Below are positions 1 through 5,679 of a DNA stretch of 9,801 nt, piece after piece. The stretch spans positions 1 to 9,801 of the forward strand of contig JAFWBZ010000376.1 in the NCBI GenBank assembly GCA_017537105.1, written 5' to 3'. The notes beneath the pieces were generated by a model. That model was not told the origin of the DNA. It was given only the letters and a program-made list of their open reading frames with translations, and did no database searches. The position numbers and the translations under genes are program-made. Within the stretch, counting starts at the first letter, position 1; every line of letters begins with the position of its first letter. This DNA comes from Clostridia bacterium (GTDB taxonomy: Bacteria; Bacillota; Clostridia; Christensenellales; Aristaeellaceae).

Positions 1-314
1 GACCGGATGCCGGTGGTGATGTTGAAATCCGTCCGCAGCCGGGCGTCCTGCTCCAGCCAGTATTCGTTCATGGATTCAACCCAGTCGATCCTGCCGTATT
101 TGAAAGCAAAGAAGGCCACCGCCCGGTACACCTGGTCGTAGTCCTCCAGGCTGGTGACCCGGTAATACTCCGTCAGCGCCGCCCGCAGCGGCACCTCCAG
201 ATCGTCGTAGGGGCAGTCGCCGATGCCCAGCACGTTCAGCCCGTTGCGCCTGAGCCAGTCACAGAACTGCCAGTAGGTGTGGGGAAAGTTGGGGGAGATG
301 AAAATGAAGTTCAT
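1..314 (-). CDS. ATP-grasp domain protein, N-terminal part (carboxylate-amine ligase-like)
   Basis: Partial gene: 104 codons are present and the rest lies beyond base 1. The start at 314 is preceded by AAGGAAGG about 8 bases upstream. The protein opens with a beta-strand/loop, MNFIFISPNFP, followed by NVLGIGDCPYD (residues 28-38) and later NEYWLEQDARLRTDFN (84-99). I recognise this as the N-terminal pre-ATP-grasp domain of a clostridial ATP-grasp family that is usually about 400 residues long. Such enzymes join a carboxylate to an amine through an acyl-phosphate, but the ATP-binding lobes are outside the window and the substrate is unknown. It follows the esterase gene by 59 bases with no terminator between them, so the two probably share the promoter at 1147-1175. 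Family assignment rests on remembered similarity; the ligase activity is inferred. Confidence 0.75.
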   Translation of the reverse strand, partial: MNFIFISPNFPHTYWQFCDWLRRNGLNVLGIGDCPYDDLEVPLRAALTEYYRVTSLEDYDQVYRAVAFFAFKYGRIDWVESMNEYWLEQDARLRTDFNITTGIR

Positions 315-373
315 GGAACATCCTTCCTTTGTGTGTCGTCAGAACGCGGACGCCATACAGGGCGTCCCTGCGG

Positions 374-1114
374 TCAATGCTCGCCCAGCATATAGGGCAG
401 GAAGTAGCGCATTTCTTTGAACCACCAGGGCCAGTCGTGGCTGACGTCGTAGCCCCAGTAGTCGATCCAGGCGTGGATCCCTTTCTCGCGGAAGACCTGC
501 TCCAGGAAGCGGAGCCAGGGCAGACCGTCGTCCTCCCAGGCACCCTGCCCGCTGCAGAGGATGATCTTGCGCTCGTTGTACATCTGGATATAGGGGTGAT
601 CCGCGGGCATGTTGGGGAGGAAGCGCTCCTGGCTGCTCTGGTAGAGCGTGCCGTCCATGTAGCCGCCGAAGAAGAAGTCCGTGCTGTACACGCCGGACAG
701 GGCGATCATGCCGCAGAACAGGTCCGGGCGGCGCAGGAAGGTGATCAGCGAGTGGTTGGCGCCCATGCTGCAGCCGGTGACGGCGGGCGGCTGGGGATTG
801 CGGCTGCGGATGAAGGGGATCACCTCATCCACGATGTAATGGAAATACTGCTCCTGCCGCGCGGCGCGGCGGGGCTTGTCGCCCTCCTTGTCGGACCAGC
901 TCTCCAGATCCACGGTATCCACCACGAACAGCTGGAGCTTTCCGTCGTCCAGGAAGTCCTTCAGCTGATCGATCATGCCAAAATCCTCATAGTTGCGGCA
1001 CATGGAATTCTGCGTGGGGAAGCCGAGAAACGGCACACCGCCCTGCCCGTAGATCATCATGTGCATATCCCGCTTCAGGCTGTGGCTGTAATGGGTGAGC
1101 GCTTCAACTTGCAT
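374..1114 (-). CDS. Esterase family protein (alpha/beta-hydrolase, esterase D type)
   Basis: A 246-residue cytoplasmic protein with no signal peptide. It has the nucleophile elbow G-C-S-M-G at residues 114-118 (Ser116), and a C-terminal GYDVSHDWPWW stretch (221-231) whose His226 fits the catalytic histidine. Asp195 or Asp196 in the segment AWEDDG is a candidate acid residue. Length and motif order match the putative-esterase family (Pfam PF00756), which includes S-formylglutathione hydrolases and acyl esterases. The substrate cannot be read from the sequence. The start at 1114 has GAAGGAGA about 10 bases upstream. It is the first gene of a likely two-gene unit with the ATP-grasp gene, driven by its own promoter. 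The pairing suggests hydrolysis of an ester, thioester or peptide-like compound linked to the ligase, which is inference. Confidence 0.85.
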   Translation of the reverse strand: MQVEALTHYSHSLKRDMHMMIYGQGGVPFLGFPTQNSMCRNYEDFGMIDQLKDFLDDGKLQLFVVDTVDLESWSDKEGDKPRRAARQEQYFHYIVDEVIPFIRSRNPQPPAVTGCSMGANHSLITFLRRPDLFCGMIALSGVYSTDFFFGGYMDGTLYQSSQERFLPNMPADHPYIQMYNERKIILCSGQGAWEDDGLPWLRFLEQVFREKGIHAWIDYWGYDVSHDWPWWFKEMRYFLPYMLGEH

Positions 1115-1146
1115 GGTCGGTCGTCTCCTTCATAAGAGATGGGTGT

Positions 1147-1175
1147 ATTGTATCACCATTTGCGTGATTTGTCCA
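1147..1175 (-). promoter_or_regulatory. SigA-type promoter for the esterase / ATP-grasp unit
   Basis: On the minus strand TGGACA (1170-1175) and TACAAT (1147-1152) are separated by exactly 17 bases, and TGA precedes the -10 box, giving an extended -10 (TGn). Transcription would start near 1140, leaving a leader of about 25 bases that contains the GAAGGAGA ribosome binding site. It sits immediately behind the stop codon of the methyltransferase gene, so the esterase gene has its own start of transcription. Confidence 0.8.
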
Positions 1176-1204
1176 GAACGGGATTTCGGCTCGCGTGAAA
1201 AACC

Positions 1205-2212
1205 TCATCGGGTCCCCAGCGAACACAGCGCCTCGTGCACAGCCAGCAGGTTGGCGGGGTTGGTGTCCAGGGGGATCTCGCAGCCCGCGGCGACGATGGT
1301 GTTGTCCGCCGTCATCGCGCAGCGCAGCGATTCACGGCGGACGTCCTCCGGCGTGCCGGAGAGCGCGACGGTGACCGGGTTGAAATTGCCGCAGACGCAG
1401 CCCCGGCCCCGCATCAGTGCCGCGGCGCGGGCGTAGTCCACCATGTGATCGACGTCGAGGATGTCCGCGCCGCTGTTCGCGATGCTGTCCAGGATGGGAT
1501 TGGTGTTGCCGCAGATGTGCAGCTTGACCTTCGCCCCGGCGCGGTGGATGGCCTCAATCATGCGCCGCTCGTAGTCAAAGGCAAATTCGGCAAACAGGCG
1601 CGGGCCGATCAGGGAGGCCGCCGCGTCGCCGATGCCGAGGATCTCCGCGCCCTCTGCGACCTGTGCCAGCGCGAACCGGAGCTCCAGTTCGTAGCAGTAT
1701 TCCAACAGCTCCCGGGCGGCCTCGGGCTCCTCCATCAGGAACATCAGAAAGGGCTGGACGTCCATGAAGTTGCACGCGGCGGCAAACGCGCCCTCGACCC
1801 AGCCCACGACGGGCACCTCGCCCCGGGCCTCCGACTTCAGGATGCGCACGGTTTCGATGCGGTCACGCATGGCGGGTCCGTCCCAGGGCTCGATGAGCCT
1901 GAGCTTCGCAAGATCCTCGACCTCCTGGATGAAGGGCACCGGGCAGTATGGCACACCCCTGTCGGGCACGACGACCTCCGCGCCGACGTCCCCGGGCTCC
2001 CGCACGGAATCGGAGATCGCCCAGAGGCAGTCCAACCCGTAGCGCTCGTAGCAGCGCAGCATGCCCTCGGCCAGGAGCCTGCCGTTTCGAATGACCTCGC
2101 CGTAGGTGTTGCCGGTCTCCTTCGCGGCGAACAGCATGACGATGTTCATGTTCGGAGGCCGGTCCACGGGCCTGCCCTCCAGGCGGTTCATCAGTCTTTC
2201 CATCGAGTTCAT
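1205..2212 (-). CDS. Uroporphyrinogen decarboxylase (URO-D) family protein, MtaA/CmuA-like corrinoid methyltransferase type
   Basis: A 335-residue soluble TIM-barrel protein of the URO-D superfamily. The segment KLHICGNTNPIL holds His232 and Cys234, and GCEIPLDTNPANL near the C-terminus holds Cys311. This His-x-Cys...Cys arrangement is the zinc site of MtaA/MtbA/CmuA-type methylcobamide methyltransferases, which activate a thiol to accept a methyl group from a corrinoid protein; it is not a feature of heme-pathway HemE. A methyltransferase role is therefore preferred over heme synthesis. No corrinoid-binding protein or substrate methyltransferase lies beside it, so the methyl donor and acceptor are unknown. 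The start at 2212 has AAAGGAAG about 7 bases upstream; an in-frame ATG at 2203 is a less well placed alternative. It lies 111 bases downstream of pgcA, with two GC-rich hairpins between, and no promoter is evident. Confidence 0.8.
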   Translation of the reverse strand: MNSMERLMNRLEGRPVDRPPNMNIVMLFAAKETGNTYGEVIRNGRLLAEGMLRCYERYGLDCLWAISDSVREPGDVGAEVVVPDRGVPYCPVPFIQEVEDLAKLRLIEPWDGPAMRDRIETVRILKSEARGEVPVVGWVEGAFAAACNFMDVQPFLMFLMEEPEAARELLEYCYELELRFALAQVAEGAEILGIGDAAASLIGPRLFAEFAFDYERRMIEAIHRAGAKVKLHICGNTNPILDSIANSGADILDVDHMVDYARAAALMRGRGCVCGNFNPVTVALSGTPEDVRRESLRCAMTADNTIVAAGCEIPLDTNPANLLAVHEALCSLGTR

Positions 2213-2232
2213 TGCGGAGCTTCCTTTCGAGG

Positions 2233-2297
2233 CGCCGCGGAATGGCGACTCCGCGGCGTGATCAAGCGCGCGACGCCTGGCCGAATCGGGCCAGGCG
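2233..2297 (-). other. Tandem GC-rich hairpins between pgcA and the URO-D family gene
   Basis: Two perfect 9-bp inverted repeats fill the 111-base gap. One is CGCCTGGCC (2274-2282) with GGCCAGGCG (2289-2297), loop 6. The other is CGCCGCGGA (2233-2241) with TCCGCGGCG (2250-2258), loop 8. Neither is followed by a T-run on the minus strand. They could be weak or Rho-assisted terminators, RNA-processing or stability elements, or translational control, since the second ends just before the ribosome binding site of the methyltransferase gene. The structures are seen; the role is open. Confidence 0.6.
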
Positions 2298-2323
2298 CCG
2301 CAGAGGGATTGGTCGTTTCGCGC

Positions 2324-4048
2324 TTACAGGCTCTCCAGCAGCTTTACGGCGGCGTCGGAGTAGGCGTTCAGCAGCTCCTGGGTCTTCTCGGGATTGCCGG
2401 ACACGGCGTTGACGTACAGCTTGATCTTGGGCTCCGTGCCGGAGGGCCGCACGCACACCCAGGCCTTGTTCTCCAGCTCGAAGTACATGACGTTGGACTT
2501 GGGCAGCGTCAGCACCTCGGTCTCGCCGTCGCAGGTGGTGCGGATACTGGTCTGGTAGTCGCGCACGGCCACGACCTTCTCGCCGGCGAACTCCTTGGGC
2601 GGATTCTCGCGCAGCGCGGCCATGGTGTGCTGCATCTTCTCCAGGCCGTCCTTGCCGGGCAGCACGAAGGAAGCCACCTTGTCGCCGTAGTAGCCGTACT
2701 TCTCGTAGAGCATGTCGATGGCGTCGGCCAGGGTCTTGTTGTACATCTTCTTGTACCAGCTGGCGGCCTCGGCGATCAGCATGCAGGCGTTGACGCCGTC
2801 CTTGTCGCGCACGTCCGTGCCGGACAGGAAGCCGTAGCTCTCCTCAAAGCCGAACATGAAGGTGTTGCAGCCGGTGGTCTCGAACAGGTGGATCTGCTCG
2901 GCGATGTACTTGAAGCCGGTGAGCACCTTGATGAGCTTCACGCCGTAGTCCTCGGCGATGGCGCGGGCCATCTCGGTGGACACGATGGTGGTGACCGCCG
3001 CGGCGTTTTCGGGCAGTTCTCCGCGCTCCTTCTTCTGGGAGAGGATGTAATGCAGCAGGATGCAGCCGATCTGATTGCCGTTCAGAAGCCGCAGGCCGCT
3101 GTCGGTCATGCAGGCGATGCCCACGCGGTCGCAGTCGGGGTCGGTGCCCACGCACAGATCCGCGCCCAGCTTCTTCTGCATCTCCAGCGCCAGCGTGAAC
3201 GCCCGGGGATCCTCCGGATTCGGCACGACCACGGTCGGGAAATTGCCGTCCGGCAGCTCCTGCTCCGGCACCACGTACACGTTCTCCATGCCGATCTCCT
3301 TGAAGATGCGGCGCACCGGCAGGTTGCCGGAGCCGTGCAGCGGCGTGTAGACGATCTTCAGCGTCTTGCCCATTTCGCGGGCCAGCTCGGGATTGACGGA
3401 CAGCTTCTTGATGGCGGCGATGTAGGCGTCGTCCACTTCCTTGCCGATGTAGGTGAGCAGGCCCTTCGCGATGGCCTCCTGCTCGTCCATGGGCAGGGAC
3501 TCGGCGTCTGTGGTGTCCGGCAGGCGGTCGGTGATGCCCTTGACGGACTCGGGCGGCATCTGGCCGCCGTCGGTCCAGTAGGCCTTGTAACCGTTGTACT
3601 GCTTCGGGTTGTGGCTGGCGGTGATGACGACGCCGGCGATGCAGTTCAGGTGGCGGATGGTGAAGGACAGCACCGGCACGGGCCTCAGAGACTCGTACAG
3701 GAAGGCCTTCACGCCGGAGGCCGCCAGCACCAGCGCGGTCTGCTTCGCGAATACGTCGGACTTGTTGCGGGAGTCATAGGCGATGGCCACGCCGCGCTCC
3801 GCGCCGTCCGGGGTGGTCAGAATGTACTTCGCCAGCGCGCGGGTCACCCGGCGGACGTTGTAGATGTTAAGGCGATTGGTGCCCGCGCCCAGTACGCCGC
3901 GCATGCCAGCGGTGCCGAACTCCAGGTCGCGGTAGAAGCGGTCCTCGATCTCCTTGGGGTCGTCCTTGATGGACAGCAGGTCGGCGACGGTCTCCGGATC
4001 GTCGGCGTAGTCCTTCAGCCACTGCTCATACAGCTTCATGGGTTCCAT
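2324..4048 (-). CDS. pgcA: Phosphoglucomutase / phosphomannomutase (alpha-D-phosphohexomutase)
   Basis: A 574-residue cytoplasmic enzyme interconverting hexose 6-phosphates and 1-phosphates, giving glucose-1-phosphate for glycogen, cell-wall and glycolipid precursors. All family signatures are present in order: GTAGMRG (45-51); the phosphoserine loop TASHNP with Ser145; the Mg2+ loop GTDPDCDR with Asp303, Asp305 and Asp307; the sugar loop FGFEESYG (399-406); and the phosphate loop RPSGTEP (534-540). The length fits the Bacillus PgcA class rather than the roughly 450-residue ManB/GlmM class. The start at 4048 is chosen because GGAGG lies 9 bases upstream; a second ATG at 4039 would be too far away. 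It lies 105 bases downstream of the DUF1858 gene and 111 upstream of the URO-D family gene, with hairpins in both gaps. Confidence 0.95.
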   Translation of the reverse strand: MEPMKLYEQWLKDYADDPETVADLLSIKDDPKEIEDRFYRDLEFGTAGMRGVLGAGTNRLNIYNVRRVTRALAKYILTTPDGAERGVAIAYDSRNKSDVFAKQTALVLAASGVKAFLYESLRPVPVLSFTIRHLNCIAGVVITASHNPKQYNGYKAYWTDGGQMPPESVKGITDRLPDTTDAESLPMDEQEAIAKGLLTYIGKEVDDAYIAAIKKLSVNPELAREMGKTLKIVYTPLHGSGNLPVRRIFKEIGMENVYVVPEQELPDGNFPTVVVPNPEDPRAFTLALEMQKKLGADLCVGTDPDCDRVGIACMTDSGLRLLNGNQIGCILLHYILSQKKERGELPENAAAVTTIVSTEMARAIAEDYGVKLIKVLTGFKYIAEQIHLFETTGCNTFMFGFEESYGFLSGTDVRDKDGVNACMLIAEAASWYKKMYNKTLADAIDMLYEKYGYYGDKVASFVLPGKDGLEKMQHTMAALRENPPKEFAGEKVVAVRDYQTSIRTTCDGETEVLTLPKSNVMYFELENKAWVCVRPSGTEPKIKLYVNAVSGNPEKTQELLNAYSDAAVKLLESL

Positions 4049-4083
4049 GGGGCATGACCTCCATTCATGTAATAGATATGTGC

Positions 4084-4098
4084 GCGCCGCAGCGGCGC
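4084..4098 (-). other. Short GC hairpin in the pgcA leader
   Basis: GCGCCG (4084-4089) and CGGCGC (4093-4098) can pair around a 3-base loop. It lies between the terminator-like hairpin behind the DUF1858 gene and the pgcA ribosome binding site. I could not find a convincing -35/-10 pair for pgcA in this gap, so pgcA may depend on read-through from the DUF1858 promoter or on a promoter I do not recognise. Confidence 0.4.
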
Positions 4099-4106
4099 TT
4101 GTCTCA

Positions 4107-4144
4107 GAAAATGACTGCCGCGCAGCATCCCTTGTCTGCGCGGC
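4107..4144 (-). terminator. Possible intrinsic terminator after the DUF1858 gene
   Basis: A 9-bp stem, GCCGCGCAG (4117-4125) with CTGCGCGGC (4136-4144), has a 10-base loop and starts 10 bases beyond the DUF1858 stop codon. On the minus strand it is followed by GTCATTTTCT, a short and interrupted T-tract. Termination is probably partial, which would allow some read-through into pgcA. Confidence 0.5.
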
Positions 4145-4153
4145 GCGTGCGCA

Positions 4154-4363
4154 TCAGGCTTCCTTCGAGGCCAGATATGCGTTCAGCTTGTTCACCAGCT
4201 CGTCCACGTCGGTGCCGTGAGCAGCGCAGCCCATCTCCAGGCTCTCCATCTGGCTGAAGGGGCAGCCCATGCAGTGCATGCCGTATTCCATCATGATGGG
4301 CGCGGTGGTGCGGTCGATTTCGAGCACTTGGCCGATGCTCATCGTCTTGTCGATCGTTGCCAT
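4154..4363 (-). CDS. DUF1858 domain protein (redox-disulfide, hybrid-cluster-protein-associated type)
   Basis: A 69-residue protein consisting of a single DUF1858 domain. The diagnostic segment EYGMHCMGCPF carries a CxxC pair (Cys31, Cys34), with a third cysteine at 46 in the segment EMGCAAHG. This family is often found alone or fused to redox and hybrid-cluster enzymes in anaerobes and is thought to act as a thiol/disulfide or metal-binding module; its precise job is unknown. The ATG at 4363 is chosen because GGAGG sits 8 bases upstream. A TTG five codons earlier (4378) would overlap that site and is rejected. It has its own promoter (4415-4443), a hairpin behind it and pgcA beyond, so any functional link with sugar phosphate metabolism is unproven. 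Confidence 0.9.
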   Translation of the reverse strand: MATIDKTMSIGQVLEIDRTTAPIMMEYGMHCMGCPFSQMESLEMGCAAHGTDVDELVNKLNAYLASKEA

Positions 4364-4414
4364 GTGTATAACCTCCAATAGTTCAGCGTGTCGGGGCTAT
4401 CCGGCCCCAAATAC

Positions 4415-4443
4415 AGTTTACAACAAATGCGGCGCGATTGCAA
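4415..4443 (-). promoter_or_regulatory. Probable promoter of the DUF1858 gene
   Basis: TTGCAA (4438-4443) and TAAACT (4415-4420) lie 17 bases apart on the minus strand, each matching the SigA consensus at four of six positions. The leader of roughly 45 bases contains a 5-bp hairpin, GGGGC (4393-4397) with GCCCC (4404-4408), ahead of the GGAGG site. The call is weaker than the other promoters here because both boxes deviate. Confidence 0.5.
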
Positions 4444-4466
4444 GGGGTTTCCTGCCATCCGTTAAT

Positions 4467-4491
4467 GAAAACAAACCGTTTTTCGCCGGTT
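4467..4491 (-). terminator. Probable intrinsic terminator of the antiporter gene
   Basis: On the minus strand AACCG pairs with CGGTT (4487-4491 with 4474-4478) around an A-rich 8-base loop, and TGTTTTCATT follows directly. The stem overlaps the stop codon TAA. The 5-bp stem is short, so efficiency may be modest. Confidence 0.5.
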
Positions 4492-5452
4492 ACGCGGCGA
4501 CACCGCTGACCAGCAGACCGATGTAGACCGCGTATACCGCCAGCATGGCCGCGCCCTGCAGCTTGTGGAAGCGGCCCGTGACCAGCGGGGGTACGACCGC
4601 GATCAGCGACAGGCCCAGGCAGAAGGGCATGTCCAGCAGGAGGTTCTGCCGCAGGATGGGCAGCGCCTTGCCGGAGATCACGCTGCACAGGGGCAGGATC
4701 AGCGTCAGGTCGATGATGTTCGCGCCTATGATGTTTCCGATGGACAGGCTGGACTGCTTCTTGACCAGCGCCGTGATGGTGGTGACCAGCTCGGGCAGCG
4801 AGGTGCCCACAGCCACCAGTGTAGCGCCGATGATGCTGTCCGGCACGCCGAGCAGCTGGGCCAGCAGGGTGCCGTAGTCCACCAGCAACCGGGCCCCGAT
4901 GACGATGCCCGCCACGCCGAACACGAACTTCAGGACGTTGACGGTCACCGTCCGGCGGTCACTGGCGGGCTTGTCCGCACCGTCGTCCCGGCGCATGGCC
5001 CTGCGGGCGCTGAGCACGGATTCCGCCATGGAGGCGACGAACATCACCAACAGCACGACGGAGCCGACCAGCGACAGGCTGCCCGAGGCGGAGAAGGCGA
5101 ACAGCAGCAGGATGGCCGCCGCCATCATGACGTACTTGAAGGCCTGCTCCCGACGCTTGACCGCCGTGGCGAGACAGACCACGGAGATGCCCATGATGAG
5201 CCCGATGTTGGCGGTGACCGAGCCGACGGCGTTGCCCACGGCGATGCCGATGGAGCCGCTGGCCGAGGCCATCAGGGACACCAGCAGCTCCGGCAGCGTG
5301 GTGGCCAGGCTGACGATGGTGGCGCCGATGATGAACTTCGGGATGCCCGACACCTCCGCGATCCAGGACGCGGCGTCCACGAAGAAGTCGCCGCCCTTGA
5401 TGATCAGCACCAGGCCCAGCAGGAACAACAGTATGATTGCGATGGCGCTCAT
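4490..5452 (-). CDS. Calcium/sodium antiporter family (CaCA, YrbG-like) cation exchanger, Mn2+-riboswitch controlled
   Basis: A 320-residue integral membrane protein, nearly all hydrophobic, with the inverted duplication typical of cation/Ca2+ exchangers. The alpha-1 repeat is GATIVSLATTLPELLVS (43-59, Glu55) and the alpha-2 repeat GATLVAVGTSLPELVTT (209-225, Glu221). Each is followed by a GN..G..xAN.. segment (73-83 and 239-247) that lines the ion path. A hydrophilic cytoplasmic loop of about 20 residues (149-169, RRAMRRDDGADK) separates the halves. The start at 5452 is chosen by the AGGGGGGA site 8 bases upstream and because the membrane region begins at once; a longer reading frame would translate the riboswitch. 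Control by a Mn2+ riboswitch suggests that the exported ion is Mn2+, perhaps with Ca2+. That is inference from context, since family members move Ca2+ in exchange for Na+ or H+. Confidence 0.92.
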   Translation of the reverse strand: MSAIAIILLFLLGLVLIIKGGDFFVDAASWIAEVSGIPKFIIGATIVSLATTLPELLVSLMASASGSIGIAVGNAVGSVTANIGLIMGISVVCLATAVKRREQAFKYVMMAAAILLLFAFSASGSLSLVGSVVLLVMFVASMAESVLSARRAMRRDDGADKPASDRRTVTVNVLKFVFGVAGIVIGARLLVDYGTLLAQLLGVPDSIIGATLVAVGTSLPELVTTITALVKKQSSLSIGNIIGANIIDLTLILPLCSVISGKALPILRQNLLLDMPFCLGLSLIAVVPPLVTGRFHKLQGAAMLAVYAVYIGLLVSGVAA

Positions 5453-5489
5453 GGCTTGAATCCCCCCTGAAACAAATCTTTGGGCGTAG

Positions 5490-5527
5490 AAAAAGACCCG
5501 CGGCGCAGCCGTTGCTGTGCCACGGGT
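5490..5527 (-). terminator. Riboswitch-controlled intrinsic terminator before the antiporter gene
   Basis: On the minus strand ACCCGTGGCACAGC (5514-5527) pairs with GCTGCGCCGCGGGT (5496-5509): 14 positions with one G-T wobble and one A-C mismatch, closed by an AACG loop and extendable by two more pairs. TCTTTTTCT follows. The 5' arm contains the conserved 3' strand of the riboswitch aptamer, so the two structures compete. When it forms, transcription should stop about 40 bases before the antiporter start codon. Confidence 0.9.
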
Positions 5528-5609
5528 CTCATTATTTAAAGCACGCCAGACCCCGAAGGATCGCGATTGTTGACGTGCTGCGCGTTGCCGCGCCAACTAC
5601 TCCCCCATG
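5521..5609 (-). promoter_or_regulatory. Mn2+-sensing riboswitch (yybP-ykoY class)
   Basis: The leader carries both hallmark strands of the class: GGGGAGTAG (in 5597-5606) near the 5' end and AATGAGACC (5525-5533) near the 3' end. Closing helix P1 is CATGGG with CCCGTG (5604-5609 / 5521-5526). P2 is GCGCG-GCAA-CGCGC with a GNRA loop (5580-5593). P3 is AGCACG with CGTGCT (5574-5579 / 5540-5545), capped by GATCC-TTCG-GGGTC (5549-5562). The asymmetric internal loop in P3, containing TCAACAATC, is the expected metal-binding side. P2 and P3 abut directly, as in the known fold. The class binds Mn2+ and usually switches exporter genes on. Here P1 shares sequence with the terminator, so Mn2+ binding should permit read-through. 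Confidence 0.88.
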
Positions 5610-5617
5610 CGGAAGCT

Positions 5618-5646
5618 ATATTAGCACGTTCGGGGCCGGTTGTCAA
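5618..5646 (-). promoter_or_regulatory. SigA-type promoter for the riboswitch/antiporter transcript
   Basis: TTGACA (5641-5646) and TAATAT (5618-5623) are 17 bases apart on the minus strand, with TGC before the -10 box (extended -10). The predicted start, around 5611, places the 5' end of the RNA just ahead of the riboswitch P1 helix, which independently supports both calls. The -35 box lies only 33 bases beyond the glmM stop codon. Confidence 0.88.
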
Positions 5647-5656
5647 ATGAAGATTT

Positions 5657-5679
5657 GCGCACGGGAGAGATCCCGGCGC
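5657..5679 (-). terminator. Possible terminator hairpin at the end of glmM
   Basis: Directly behind the glmM stop codon, GCGC-CGGGA (minus strand) pairs with TCCCG-GCGC around a TCTC loop: nine pairs with one bulged T. The bases that follow are AAATCTTCATTTG, so there is no continuous T-run, and this stretch runs into the -35 box of the next promoter. Termination is plausible but not certain. Confidence 0.5.

Noticed and set aside
329..1135. 268-codon open frame on the plus strand
   Set aside because: Codon-register antisense of the esterase gene, whose motifs and promoter are clear.
1196..1207. T5 run just after the stop codon of the URO-D family gene as a terminator
   Set aside because: The preceding bases offer only GGG/CCC with a one-base loop, so no credible stem precedes the T-run.
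1235..4057. 940-codon open frame on the plus strand
   Set aside because: It is in exact codon register antisense to the URO-D family gene and pgcA. Its openness only reflects rare use of TTA, CTA and TCA codons in those GC-rich genes and the chance that the 111-base gap is a multiple of three. The protein has low-complexity V/H/D/Q-rich composition and no family signature.
4565..5470. 301-codon and 186-codon plus-strand frames across the antiporter
   Set aside because: Antisense shadows of a membrane protein gene; compositions (D/Q/H-rich, or M/T/A-rich) are typical artefacts.
5453..5596. N-terminal extension of the antiporter reading frame
   Set aside because: It would translate the riboswitch and terminator; the ATG at 5452 has a good ribosome binding site and the protein's membrane region begins there.
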